Assembly: GCF_000429705.1 (NCBI RefSeq)
Contig: NZ_KE386941.1
Location: 1,302,001-1,366,000, forward strand
DNA length: 64,000 bases
DNA from: Alteribacter aurantiacus DSM 18675
GTDB taxonomy: Bacteria; Bacillota; Bacilli; Bacillales; Salisediminibacteriaceae
Direction of reading: 5' to 3'
Below the pieces are notes generated by a model that saw only the letters and a list, made by a program, of their open reading frames with translations, was not told the origin of the DNA and did no database searches. Below, in pieces: positions 9,277 through 17,213 of this stretch (positions are counted from its first letter, which is position 1; the number at the start of each line of letters is the position of its first letter). Made by a program: the position numbers and the translations under genes.

Positions 9277-9891
9277 TTACTCGACCTCCGCTAATTCTTT
9301 GTATTTTTCGATTAATCGCTCTTGCTTACAATGTTCAGCGGTTACGATGGATTTAATTCGTTCCACAGCCAATTCCACTTCATCATTTTCTACTACATAA
9401 TCATACTTGCTCATCATTTCAATCTCTTCTTTAGCAACGGTCATCCGACTATCAATAAGATCTTTCGTCTCTGTACCTCGACCTTGAAGGCGACTTCTGA
9501 GCTCTTTTAAGCTTGGTGGCATTAGGAAGATGAATACACCTTCTGAGAAGGATTCTCGGACTTGAAGAGCTCCTTGGACTTCAATCTCCAAAATGACGTC
9601 CTTTCCTTCTGCCAGCGTTTTTTCAACATAATCACGAGGAGTTCCGTAATAGTTGTCTACGTACTTTGCCCATTCTAGGAGTTGATTGTTTTCGATCATA
9701 CTCTCGAATTCTTCCTTCGGTTTGAAGAAATAATTCACCCCATCAATTTCCCCTTCTCTAGGGTTTCTTGTGGTTGCTGAAACGGAGTACTGAATATCCG
9801 TATCATGGTTTCTAAGAGCGGCACAAACCGTTCCCTTACCCACACCAGAAGGGCCGGATAAAACAATCAACAAACCTCTATCTTTTTTCAT
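9277..9891 (-). CDS. gmk: Guanylate kinase
   Basis: ATP:GMP phosphotransferase that makes GDP for nucleic-acid and (p)ppGpp pools. P-loop SGPSGVGKGTV lies near residues 10-20; the GMP-binding part TTRNPREGEIDGVNYFF and lid region follow. I place the start at the ATG at 9891 (MKKDRG), because GGAGG lies 5 nt upstream. An upstream in-frame ATG (9903) has no ribosome site. The resulting 204 aa is the usual family length. It lies in the conserved order yloC-remA-gmk-rpoZ. Confidence 0.97.
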   Translation of the reverse strand: MKKDRGLLIVLSGPSGVGKGTVCAALRNHDTDIQYSVSATTRNPREGEIDGVNYFFKPKEEFESMIENNQLLEWAKYVDNYYGTPRDYVEKTLAEGKDVILEIEVQGALQVRESFSEGVFIFLMPPSLKELRSRLQGRGTETKDLIDSRMTVAKEEIEMMSKYDYVVENDEVELAVERIKSIVTAEHCKQERLIEKYKELAEVE

Positions 9892-10067
9892 AGTAACCTC
9901 CATCGTCCAAATCTAAACTTACAAACACGAAGCCACCGGAGAGATACCGATGGCAACAGTGTCTAGTTATACATTCCTTTGTACTAATGTACAAAAGTTC
10001 AAGGAAATATGCAAGCAGTGAATGTATAAATTAACGCTACAATTCCCCTATCAAACGAACATATAAA

Positions 10068-10331
10068 CTATTCGTCCGTTACATCATCTTTATTGTTAAT
10101 CACTCGTTGTGCGACAGTTTCAGGCTGCACCGCTGACAAAATAACATGGTCGCTATCAGCAATGATGACAGCTCTCGTTCGACGGCCATATGTAGCATCT
10201 ACAAGCATATTGCGATCTCTGGCATCTGTGATGATTCGTTTAATCGGTGCACTCTCAGGACTGACGATGGAAATAATTCGATTTGCAGATACAATGTTTC
10301 CAAAACCAATATTAATTAATTTAATGTCCAT
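10068..10331 (-). CDS. remA: Extracellular matrix regulator RemA (DUF370)
   Basis: Small DNA-binding regulator that in B. subtilis activates biofilm matrix and osmoprotection genes. The 87-aa sequence is a typical DUF370 protein: MDIKLINIGFGNIVSANRII, then PIKRIITDARDRNMLVDATYGRRTRAVI, with the Arg-rich stretch needed for DNA binding. The location between yloC and gmk is conserved. The short acidic tail (NNKDDVTDE) is unremarkable. Confidence 0.94.
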   Translation of the reverse strand: MDIKLINIGFGNIVSANRIISIVSPESAPIKRIITDARDRNMLVDATYGRRTRAVIIADSDHVILSAVQPETVAQRVINNKDDVTDE

Positions 10332-10470
10332 ACTCTCATTCCCCTGTCTATCTATAAAATTATCATGAAACGCAATGAATTGAAGTAGGGTGTATGTACA
10401 ACAATATACAGGTACGTTACCTTTTCACTAACGTAGCCCCCGATAAGAGAAATTATACCTAGGTGAATCT

Positions 10471-11355
10471 CTATTCGATATTTTGTACTTGTTCCCTTAC
10501 CTTTTCAAGCTCTGATTTCAAGTCGACAACCCGTTGACTAATTTGGATGTCATTCGCTTTAGAGCCGATCGTATTAAACTCTCGGTTTAGTTCTTGAACC
10601 AAAAAGTCAAGTTTTCGACCAACTACGCCACCACCTTCAAGAATAGCGTCAAATTGCTTTAGATGGCTGTCAATTCGAGTTAGTTCTTCTTGAATATCGG
10701 ACTTATCACTGTAGACGGCGACTTCTGTTAAGATTCGTCCCTCATCTGCCTCAAACTTCCCTTCAAGAAATTGATTCACTCGTTTATGAAGTCTCTCTTG
10801 ATATTGCTCTGAAACAATGGGGGCATATTCTTTAAGTTGTGTTGCCCACTCCCGCATTAAGGAGGATCGGTGAATAAGGTCACGGTACAGTTCTTTGCCT
10901 TCTTCTTGACGCATCGTATGTAATTGCACTGCGGCTTGTTCAACGGCATGGATCAACAAGCTTTTTACTTCTTCAGAGACGTCATCTGATTCATCGATGG
11001 AAATAACGTCCTCATGGGTTAACATTTGTTCAAATGGAAAATCGCTTTTGTTTACGTTAAATCGTTTTTTCATTTCCTCAAATGTAGTGACATATTGTTC
11101 AAGCAAATCCCAATCCACGTTAACGGCCCTCTTGGAGACGCTTTCACCACCTATGGTTATAAAAACGTCCACTTTTCCACGGTTAACGAGTTTTCCAACC
11201 GCTTTTTTCAAACGATCTTCTATCATTAAAAATGGGCGAGGCATACGAATGTTTACTTCTGAAAAACGGTGATTTACACTTTTCATTTCCACTGTAACAT
11301 GAAAAGAGTCATTCTGCTGAAGAGAGCTTCCATATCCTGTCATACTCACGATCAT
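10471..11355 (-). CDS. yloC: YicC-family endoribonuclease YloC
   Basis: Member of the YicC/YloC family (YicC-like N and DUF1732 C-terminal domains), whose E. coli relative is a ribonuclease acting in RNA decay. Seen: conserved N-terminus IVSMTGYGSS, the VEMKSVNHRFSEVNIRMP motif and the highly conserved C-terminus EGGGVVGRKLDFLVQELNREFNT. I chose the ATG at 11355 because relatives begin MIxSMTGxG. ATGs at 11370 and 11343 are possible and no upstream ribosome site is strong. About 294 aa. It is followed by remA in the usual order. Confidence 0.9.
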   Translation of the reverse strand: MIVSMTGYGSSLQQNDSFHVTVEMKSVNHRFSEVNIRMPRPFLMIEDRLKKAVGKLVNRGKVDVFITIGGESVSKRAVNVDWDLLEQYVTTFEEMKKRFNVNKSDFPFEQMLTHEDVISIDESDDVSEEVKSLLIHAVEQAAVQLHTMRQEEGKELYRDLIHRSSLMREWATQLKEYAPIVSEQYQERLHKRVNQFLEGKFEADEGRILTEVAVYSDKSDIQEELTRIDSHLKQFDAILEGGGVVGRKLDFLVQELNREFNTIGSKANDIQISQRVVDLKSELEKVREQVQNIE

Positions 11356-11643
11356 GTCTATCACATCCACTCTAATTCTATTTTAGAATACCATATTAAA
11401 GATCGATAGGAAAAGTCATCTCATCAAGGGTTGTATGTATGCAAGAGTAAAAATTTAGAGAAATGACTTTAAGTCAGCCTTTGACCATACGAGCAAGGAT
11501 CTACCTTCCTAACGTGTCTACACAACGCTTGGGTAAAACCGTAACATGCTCTTCTATAATGGAAGTCAACTTGAAAGAACCTTCATTCAATTTAAATCCC
11601 TTGAAAAAAGTAGAGGATAAAGTAAAAAGAAACCATACCTTTT
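11356..11643. other. Intergenic stretch between yloC and the P-ATPase gene
   Basis: About 345 bp lie between yloC and the ATPase stop. Apart from the ATPase terminator at its right end I see an AT-rich sequence that must hold the yloC promoter. No gene with a credible ribosome site is visible. A 69-codon plus-strand frame starting at 11463 has no family features. Confidence 0.5.
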
Positions 11644-11693
11644 TGTTAAAACGAACCACGCTCCGCGAATAAACGCGAAGCGCAGTATCGTTC
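11644..11693 (-). terminator. Terminator downstream of the P-type ATPase
   Basis: Stem of nine pairs (11659-11667 with 11674-11682, one G-T pair) around a 6-nt loop. The outer arms AACGA/TCGTT extend it. On the minus strand a TTTT run follows. It lies 8 nt past the ATPase stop. Confidence 0.7.
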
Positions 11694-11700
11694 TTTAGTA

Positions 11701-14421
11701 TTATTTAATCACAACTCTTCGGTTTTTGCCAAGAGTTTCCTTACTGCGAAAGAGTTGAAAGCCCGCTAGTGCTACAGTTGGTATCGATGCAGAACCTAAG
11801 ATTAGTAGCCAGTGTTCAAAGCTTAAATCAACAGTGTGAAAGATCGATTGCAGTGGCGGGTAATAGAGAACCACTAGCATGAGTAAAACGGACGATATGA
11901 CAGCCCCTACGAGATATTTGTTCTCAAACGGGTTCCGATGAAAAACAGAGTGCTCGCTCCGGCAGTCAAAGACGTGTATAAGTTGCGCCATGACAAGTGT
12001 GGCAAATGCAACAGTTTGTGCAAGCATCAAATTCTCACCTGATGACTGGTACGTCTGCCAAAATGCAAACAACGTCACTGCCCCAATCATAAACCCTCGA
12101 CTAATGACTTTCCAACCAAGCTTCCTAGCAAATATGCTTTCATTTGGTGCTCTCGGCTTTCTTTTCATCACATCATCTTCAGGCTGATCCATCCCTAATG
12201 CCATAGCCGGCAATCCGTCCGTCACAAGATTGATCCAAAGAATCTGGATCGCAACTAGAGGAAGAGGCATGCCAAGCATCATGGCAAACAGCATGACCAG
12301 GATTTCTCCTACGTTTGAGGCAAGCATGTAACGAATGAATTTCCGTATATTATCGTAAATGTTTCGCCCCTCTTTAATGGCTGCCTTAATTGTTTTAAAA
12401 TTATCATCACTCAAGATAAGCGACGAGGCTTCTTTTGCTACATCCGTCCCAGTCGTGCCCATGGCGATTCCGATGTTCGCTGCCTTGATTGCAGGGGCAT
12501 CGTTCACACCATCCCCTGTCATGGCAACGATATGCCCTCGTGACTGTAAGGCTTTGACGATTTTTAATTTGTGCTCCGGCGTTACTCGCGCAAACACATA
12601 GACATCATCTACAACATTTCCAAGCTCATCCACATCCATTTTTTCTAAGTCATTTCCAGTCAACACTTTGCCACCGATGGGGAGCATGCCAAGCCTTGTA
12701 GCAATAGCTTTAGCGGTGAGCGCGTGATCCCCTGTTATCATGACTGTCTTGATTCCTGCTTTTTTGCATTCATCTACGGCATTAAACACTTCTTCTCGAG
12801 GAGGATCGATCATCCCTTGGATACCGATAAACGTAAGCTCTTTTTCAGCTTCTCTTTCCGTTTCAATGTAATCATCAGGCTTTAATTCCCGATAAGCAAC
12901 AGCAATCGTTCTTAAGGCATTTGATGCCAACTCCTCAACAACTGCAAACTGCTTGCTCCGATCTCCCTCACTCAATTTCCCTTTCCTTCCATTGGTAAGC
13001 ATGAAAGACGTATTATTTAGAACGACGTCAGGAGCTCCTTTTGTTACGATGAATCGCTCGCCTGTTTCATTGTTACGCACAACCACACTCATCATTTTTC
13101 TTGAGGAATCGAAAGGAAATTCTTTCTCAACTGTAAAACGGGTAATAAGAGAATCGTTAGAGACTCCTGCTTTTAAGGCTGCGGCTAGAAGAGCTCCTTC
13201 TGTGGGATCTCCATCAACCGAATACGCACCGTCATCTTTCTCAATCAAATTGGCGTTGTTGCACAGGGCTCCAAAGGTAAGGAGCTGCCACAAGGGCTTT
13301 TCTTTTGATGGGTCAATTTTTTTCTTACCTAGGTAAAACTGCCCGGTAGGCTGAAAGCCACTCCCGGTAACATTCCATAATGTATGATCCGAATAAAGAG
13401 TCGTAACTGTCATTTCATTTTGTGTGAGGGTACCTGTTTTGTCTGAACATATAACGGTGGCACAACCAAGTGTCTCAACCGCTGGCAATTTTCGAACAAT
13501 GGCATTGCGCTTGATCATTCGTTGTACACCTAAAGCCAATGCTACAGTGACAATGGCAGGCAGACCTTCAGGAATCGCCGCTACTGCAAGAGAAACCCCG
13601 GCAAGGAACATGGTGTACACATCGTGACCTTGAATGATTCCGAACACCACAACTAGGGCGGTTAGGAGAAGGGCGGCTGCAATGAGGATTTTACCCAGTT
13701 GCTCCAATCTCTTTTGAAGAGGGGTCTCCATGGATTCCGTTGTTTTCAACAAGTGGGCAATTTTTCCCATTTCGGTTTTCATACCAGAAGCAATAACCAC
13801 GCCTAATCCGTTTCCTTGCGTTACCATCGTTCCCATAAAAGCCATGTTTTCTTGATCTCCAAGTGGTAAACGATCATGAGATCGAATGGCTTCACGACTT
13901 TTTCGAACAGGGAGGGACTCGCCAGTAAGTGCGCTTTCTTCCACGTACATGCTCTCACTGTTCAAAATGCGCACGTCCGCTCCAATACGATCACCCGCAT
14001 TCAATTTAACGATGTCCCCTACCACCGCTTCATGTGAAGGAATCTTGCCCCACTCACCATTGCGAAGAACCGTCATCTGAGGGGCAGATAAAGCCTTCAG
14101 GGAGGCAAGGGACTTCTCTGCTTTTCGCTCTTGGAAAAAGCCAAGAAACCCATTCAACAAGACAATGATCATGATCGTGAGGGCATCGATGTATTCACCA
14201 AGTAACCCGGACACTAATGTTGCCGCAAGAAGAACAAGAACCATAAAATCTTTAAACTGGGAAATAAACAAAAAGAAGAGCGGCGTCCGCTTCCCATCAT
14301 CAATTTTATTCAGGCCGTGTTTTTTTAACCTTATTTGCGCTTCTTCATCATCCAGTCCCCGTGTTTTATCTGTATCGATTGCCTGTTCAACTTCTTCTAC
14401 CTCCATCTCATACCACTTCAT
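11701..14421 (-). CDS. yloB: Calcium-transporting P-type ATPase (YloB/PMR1-like)
   Basis: P2A-type cation ATPase, probably exporting Ca2+. The 906-aa sequence has the cation-ATPase N-terminal domain, actuator motif TGES, M4 motif AAIPEGLPAIVTVALALG, phosphorylation site CSDKTGTLTQN, hinge motif TGDGVNDAPA and about ten membrane helices. The M5 motif SNVGE and the M6 motif NLVTDG carry the Asn/Glu/Asp residues that bind calcium in SERCA-type pumps, which supports Ca2+ over Na+/K+. The gene is monocistronic here, with its own terminator, and divergent from rqcH. Confidence 0.93.
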   Translation of the reverse strand: MKWYEMEVEEVEQAIDTDKTRGLDDEEAQIRLKKHGLNKIDDGKRTPLFFLFISQFKDFMVLVLLAATLVSGLLGEYIDALTIMIIVLLNGFLGFFQERKAEKSLASLKALSAPQMTVLRNGEWGKIPSHEAVVGDIVKLNAGDRIGADVRILNSESMYVEESALTGESLPVRKSREAIRSHDRLPLGDQENMAFMGTMVTQGNGLGVVIASGMKTEMGKIAHLLKTTESMETPLQKRLEQLGKILIAAALLLTALVVVFGIIQGHDVYTMFLAGVSLAVAAIPEGLPAIVTVALALGVQRMIKRNAIVRKLPAVETLGCATVICSDKTGTLTQNEMTVTTLYSDHTLWNVTGSGFQPTGQFYLGKKKIDPSKEKPLWQLLTFGALCNNANLIEKDDGAYSVDGDPTEGALLAAALKAGVSNDSLITRFTVEKEFPFDSSRKMMSVVVRNNETGERFIVTKGAPDVVLNNTSFMLTNGRKGKLSEGDRSKQFAVVEELASNALRTIAVAYRELKPDDYIETEREAEKELTFIGIQGMIDPPREEVFNAVDECKKAGIKTVMITGDHALTAKAIATRLGMLPIGGKVLTGNDLEKMDVDELGNVVDDVYVFARVTPEHKLKIVKALQSRGHIVAMTGDGVNDAPAIKAANIGIAMGTTGTDVAKEASSLILSDDNFKTIKAAIKEGRNIYDNIRKFIRYMLASNVGEILVMLFAMMLGMPLPLVAIQILWINLVTDGLPAMALGMDQPEDDVMKRKPRAPNESIFARKLGWKVISRGFMIGAVTLFAFWQTYQSSGENLMLAQTVAFATLVMAQLIHVFDCRSEHSVFHRNPFENKYLVGAVISSVLLMLVVLYYPPLQSIFHTVDLSFEHWLLILGSASIPTVALAGFQLFRSKETLGKNRRVVIK

Positions 14422-14741
14422 GACTCCACCTCTTCTTTTTTACGCCTGTTATTAAACTACCAATCCATTAGTGCTGTTCTGCTTTTTTGCAAGGTTGTGC
14501 CTGATAGAAACCTACATAGATCGTTCCACACCAACAAACAAGTCGGAACTCACCGTTATTGAGGTGTGTCGCACGACTTTACTTTGTTAGTGGAAGTTCT
14601 GCCCGACTTCTTCATGCTTTTATAATCGACAGCACCAACCTATCAAAAAACATCCACACACAATGACTCGGAAATGAGACAACCTTTACAACAATTCTTA
14701 TTCACGGTTGTCCATAATCATGACTTCCAAGGGAGTTGTTC
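14422..14741. other. Divergent intergenic region between yloB and rqcH
   Basis: About 385 bp separate the divergent yloB and rqcH starts and must hold both promoters. The rqcH promoter is listed separately. Near 14532-14576 there are weak inverted repeats built around AAGTCG...CGACTT, which might fold. I see no coding gene. Confidence 0.5.
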
Positions 14742-14770
14742 TTTCTGTATAGAGAAACGTTTGCTATACT
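14742..14770 (+). promoter_or_regulatory. Likely rqcH promoter
   Basis: Extended -10 element TTTGCTATACT (TATACT at 14765-14770, preceded by TGC). A poor -35 (TTTCTG) lies 17 nt upstream. The TG-extended -10 makes up for the weak -35. It lies about 38 nt before the rqcH start. Confidence 0.55.
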
Positions 14771-14807
14771 TAGTAAGGATAGTGGAATTAATTTGGCGGT
14801 GATAAGA

Positions 14808-16517
14808 ATGGCATTTGACGGAATCGTAACGAAGGCAGTCACAGACAGCCTTGAAGAAATATTGACAACAGGACGAATTACAAAAGTCCACCAACCTTAT
14901 AAGTCGGATCTTGTAATGACAATAAGAGCCCGAGGAAAAAACCACACTCTTTTTATTTCAGTAAACTCAAGCTTTGCTCGCTTTCATTTAACAAAAGAGA
15001 AATATGAAAACCCAAAAGAACCTCCCATGTTTTGCATGCTCTTACGTAAACATTTGGAAGGCGGTTTAATTGAACGGATTGAACAAAATGGGTTGGAGCG
15101 AATCGTAACATTCTATATTAAAGGGCGTAATGAATTAGGGGATGTGTCCAAAAAGAAACTTGTTTTGGAGCTTATGGGACGTCATAGTAACTTAATTTTA
15201 GTCGATGACGACGCAGGAATGATCTTGGACAGCATCAAACATATCCCCCCATCTCTCTCTTCATACAGAACAGTCCTGCCAGGACAACCATATAAAGAGC
15301 CACCTCACTTGGATAAAGTAAATCCCCTTACAGCGGACGAAGGGACGGTAAGGCGTAAACTACAATTCCAAGCAGGTAAGGTAGACAAGCAAATCGTAGC
15401 AAAGTTCAGTGGTCTCAGCCCCTTGATTGTTCGTGAAATGTTTCATCGAACAGGGCTCGTAAACCCGGACACCTTGCCAGATACATTCGTATCCCTTCTT
15501 GATTCTGTGAAGAAGAAAGACTATAAACCACAAATCGTGCTTGGAAAAAACAATGAGGCTTTTTCTGTAATTGACTTGGAGCATCTCCCTGGAGAAAAAC
15601 AAACGTTCGAGTCTGTTCATGACATGCTTGATCGTTATTTTTACGGTAAAGCTCAACGAGATCGAGTAAAACAACAGGCACATGATTTGGATCGAATGCT
15701 TAAAAATGAATACAGTAAAAACAAGAAGAAAATCAAAAAGCTCGAAAATACGTTAAAGGATTCCGAAAAGGCGGCTCGTTTTCAGCGGCATGGTGAATTA
15801 CTTACCGCTCACATGCACGCCGTAAAAGAAGGGGCTCAAGAAGTAGAAGTGGTTGATTACTATGATCCTGACCAACAAATGGTCACGATCCCTCTCAACC
15901 CCCAAAAAAGCCCTTCAGCCAATGCACAGCAATACTTTAAGAAATACAACAAGCTTAAAAATAGCGTCACTGTTGTCAAAGAGCAAATCGAAAAGGCCCG
16001 CGAAGAAATGGCATACCTCGATCAGCTTATTCAACAAGTCGAAACGGCAGCTCCATCTGACTTGGAAGACATCAGGGAAGAACTTGCCGACGAAGGGTAT
16101 TTAAAAAAGCGACGTGTAGATAAGAAAAAGAAAAAAATCACGAAGCCTCAGCCTGAAAAGTACAAATCTAGTGAAGGCGTCGATATTCTCGTTGGTAAAA
16201 ACAACAAGCAGAATGAATATGTAACAAACCGCCTTGCCCGTCAAGACGATACGTGGCTTCATACGAAAGACATTCCCGGCTCACACGTAGTTATTCGCAG
16301 TCAGGAATTCACTGAAATCACCCTTACTGAAGCAGCCAACTTAGCAGCTTACTTCAGTAAGGCCCGAAGTTCAGGACAAGTCCCGGTAGACTATACATTA
16401 ATTCGTCATGTGAAAAAGCCCAGTGGTGCTAAGCCTGGGTATGTGATTTATGATCAGCAGACCACCTTGTTTGTTACTCCAGATGAGGATCAAGTAAGAG
16501 AGCTTCGAGTAAGATAA
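14808..16517 (+). CDS. rqcH: Ribosome quality-control factor RqcH (NFACT, fibronectin-binding family)
   Basis: Bacterial Rqc2/NEMF homologue that binds stalled 50S-peptidyl-tRNA complexes and adds C-terminal alanine tails that mark the peptide for degradation. Seen: NFACT-N domain from MAFDGIVTKAV with HQPYKSDLVMTIRA and the conserved PPMFCMLLRKH; a long coiled coil (about residues 285-440) with Lys-rich KKKIKKLEN; and the C-terminal NFACT-R domain with LVGKNNKQNEYVT, WLHTKDIPGSHVVIR and the HVKKPSGAKPG segment. Start ATG at 14808 has GGTGAT just upstream; a frame extension to 14736 lacks a ribosome site and homology. 569 aa is normal. It is the only plus-strand gene here. Confidence 0.95.
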   Translation: MAFDGIVTKAVTDSLEEILTTGRITKVHQPYKSDLVMTIRARGKNHTLFISVNSSFARFHLTKEKYENPKEPPMFCMLLRKHLEGGLIERIEQNGLERIVTFYIKGRNELGDVSKKKLVLELMGRHSNLILVDDDAGMILDSIKHIPPSLSSYRTVLPGQPYKEPPHLDKVNPLTADEGTVRRKLQFQAGKVDKQIVAKFSGLSPLIVREMFHRTGLVNPDTLPDTFVSLLDSVKKKDYKPQIVLGKNNEAFSVIDLEHLPGEKQTFESVHDMLDRYFYGKAQRDRVKQQAHDLDRMLKNEYSKNKKKIKKLENTLKDSEKAARFQRHGELLTAHMHAVKEGAQEVEVVDYYDPDQQMVTIPLNPQKSPSANAQQYFKKYNKLKNSVTVVKEQIEKAREEMAYLDQLIQQVETAAPSDLEDIREELADEGYLKKRRVDKKKKKITKPQPEKYKSSEGVDILVGKNNKQNEYVTNRLARQDDTWLHTKDIPGSHVVIRSQEFTEITLTEAANLAAYFSKARSSGQVPVDYTLIRHVKKPSGAKPGYVIYDQQTTLFVTPDEDQVRELRVR

Positions 16518-16586
16518 ACGTGGTACATGGGTACGGGATTCGGCATGCTGGGGTTATTTATACAGGTGCGAGGTGTGAGGTAGCGG

Positions 16587-16622
16587 TTTAAACAGGTTAG
16601 CGCTCCTTTTAAACAGGTTAGC
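16587..16622. repeat. Two direct copies of a 15-nt sequence
   Basis: TTTAAACAGGTTAGC occurs at 16587-16601 and again at 16608-16622, separated by 6 nt. It lies in the convergent gap between rqcH and the Nudix gene. No function is evident. Confidence 0.8.
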
Positions 16623-16663
16623 ACCAACTCACCACTTCGTACCCTCCCCAGCCTCCCACTCAT

Positions 16664-16709
16664 AAAAAACACCCCGCTGAAGAATTCGTTCTTCAGCGGG
16701 GTGTTTTTT
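16664..16709. terminator. Bidirectional terminator between rqcH and the Nudix gene
   Basis: A 21-bp perfect stem (16664-16684 with 16689-16709) capped by TTCG, with A-runs on one side and T-runs on the other. It therefore works on both strands for the two convergent genes. It reaches into the TAA stop of the Nudix gene. Confidence 0.93.
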
Positions 16710-17127
16710 ACACTGTATTTTCAAACTCATATGGAATAGAACGATCAAGAAGTACTTTCACCCCATTTGGATGATAAGGCATCCACTTGTCTGCCTCTTC
16801 CCACTTCATCCAACTGACACCACCAATAGCCTCTTTGTCGACCACACCAAGTTCCCCACCGGTAACTCTGGCATTAAAGGTAAAAAACAAAGCATGATTT
16901 TGGTCATCTTTCATAAAAGCCTCGTTTACTGAAACAAGGTTATTCACCTCGACTTTTAGTCCAGTCTCTTCATAAGCTTCACGAACGGCTGCCTCTTTTA
17001 ATGTCTCCCCTTTTTCAACCGATCCTCCTGGCAGGGACCAGTTATCATATTTTTTGTTATTGACCATGAGTACTTTTGTACCTTCCTGGTTTACGATCAA
17101 CGAGTAAACGACATCCACTCTTTTCAT
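16708..17127 (-). CDS. Nudix hydrolase
   Basis: Small pyrophosphohydrolase of unknown substrate. The full Nudix box is present as GGSVEKGETLKEAAVREAYE followed by ETGL (G-x5-E-x7-RE-x2-EE-x-G), around residues 38-61, with a preceding YDNWSLPGG strand typical of MutT/ADP-ribose-type enzymes. Start at 17127 is supported by AGAGGTG 6 nt upstream and by the usual MKRVDVVYSLIV beginning; a longer frame to 17196 would run through the ABC terminator. 139 aa. It follows the ABC pair but is separated from it by a hairpin. Neither the sequence nor its context identifies a substrate. Confidence 0.88.
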   Translation of the reverse strand: MKRVDVVYSLIVNQEGTKVLMVNNKKYDNWSLPGGSVEKGETLKEAAVREAYEETGLKVEVNNLVSVNEAFMKDDQNHALFFTFNARVTGGELGVVDKEAIGGVSWMKWEEADKWMPYHPNGVKVLLDRSIPYEFENTV

Positions 17128-17179
17128 ATGTACACCTCTTTTTAAACATTCGTTTAAATTCTGAATAATCAAACAAATC

Positions 17180-17209
17180 ATTAAATCCCCGAACATGATC
17201 CGGGGATTT
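17180..17209 (-). terminator. Terminator after the ABC exporter pair
   Basis: Arms 17183-17191 (AAATCCCCG) and 17201-17209 (CGGGGATTT) pair perfectly across a 9-nt loop. The following T-tract is weak and interrupted. It lies 4 nt past the stop of the second ABC gene. Confidence 0.7.
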
Positions 17210-17213
17210 ACAT

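Noticed and set aside
11463..11672. 69-codon plus-strand frame between yloC and the P-ATPase
   Set aside because: No ribosome site, no recognisable domain, and it overlaps the ATPase terminator.
17128..17196. N-terminal extension of the Nudix hydrolase
   Set aside because: It would be translated from inside the ABC terminator; AGAGGTG before 17127 fixes the start.
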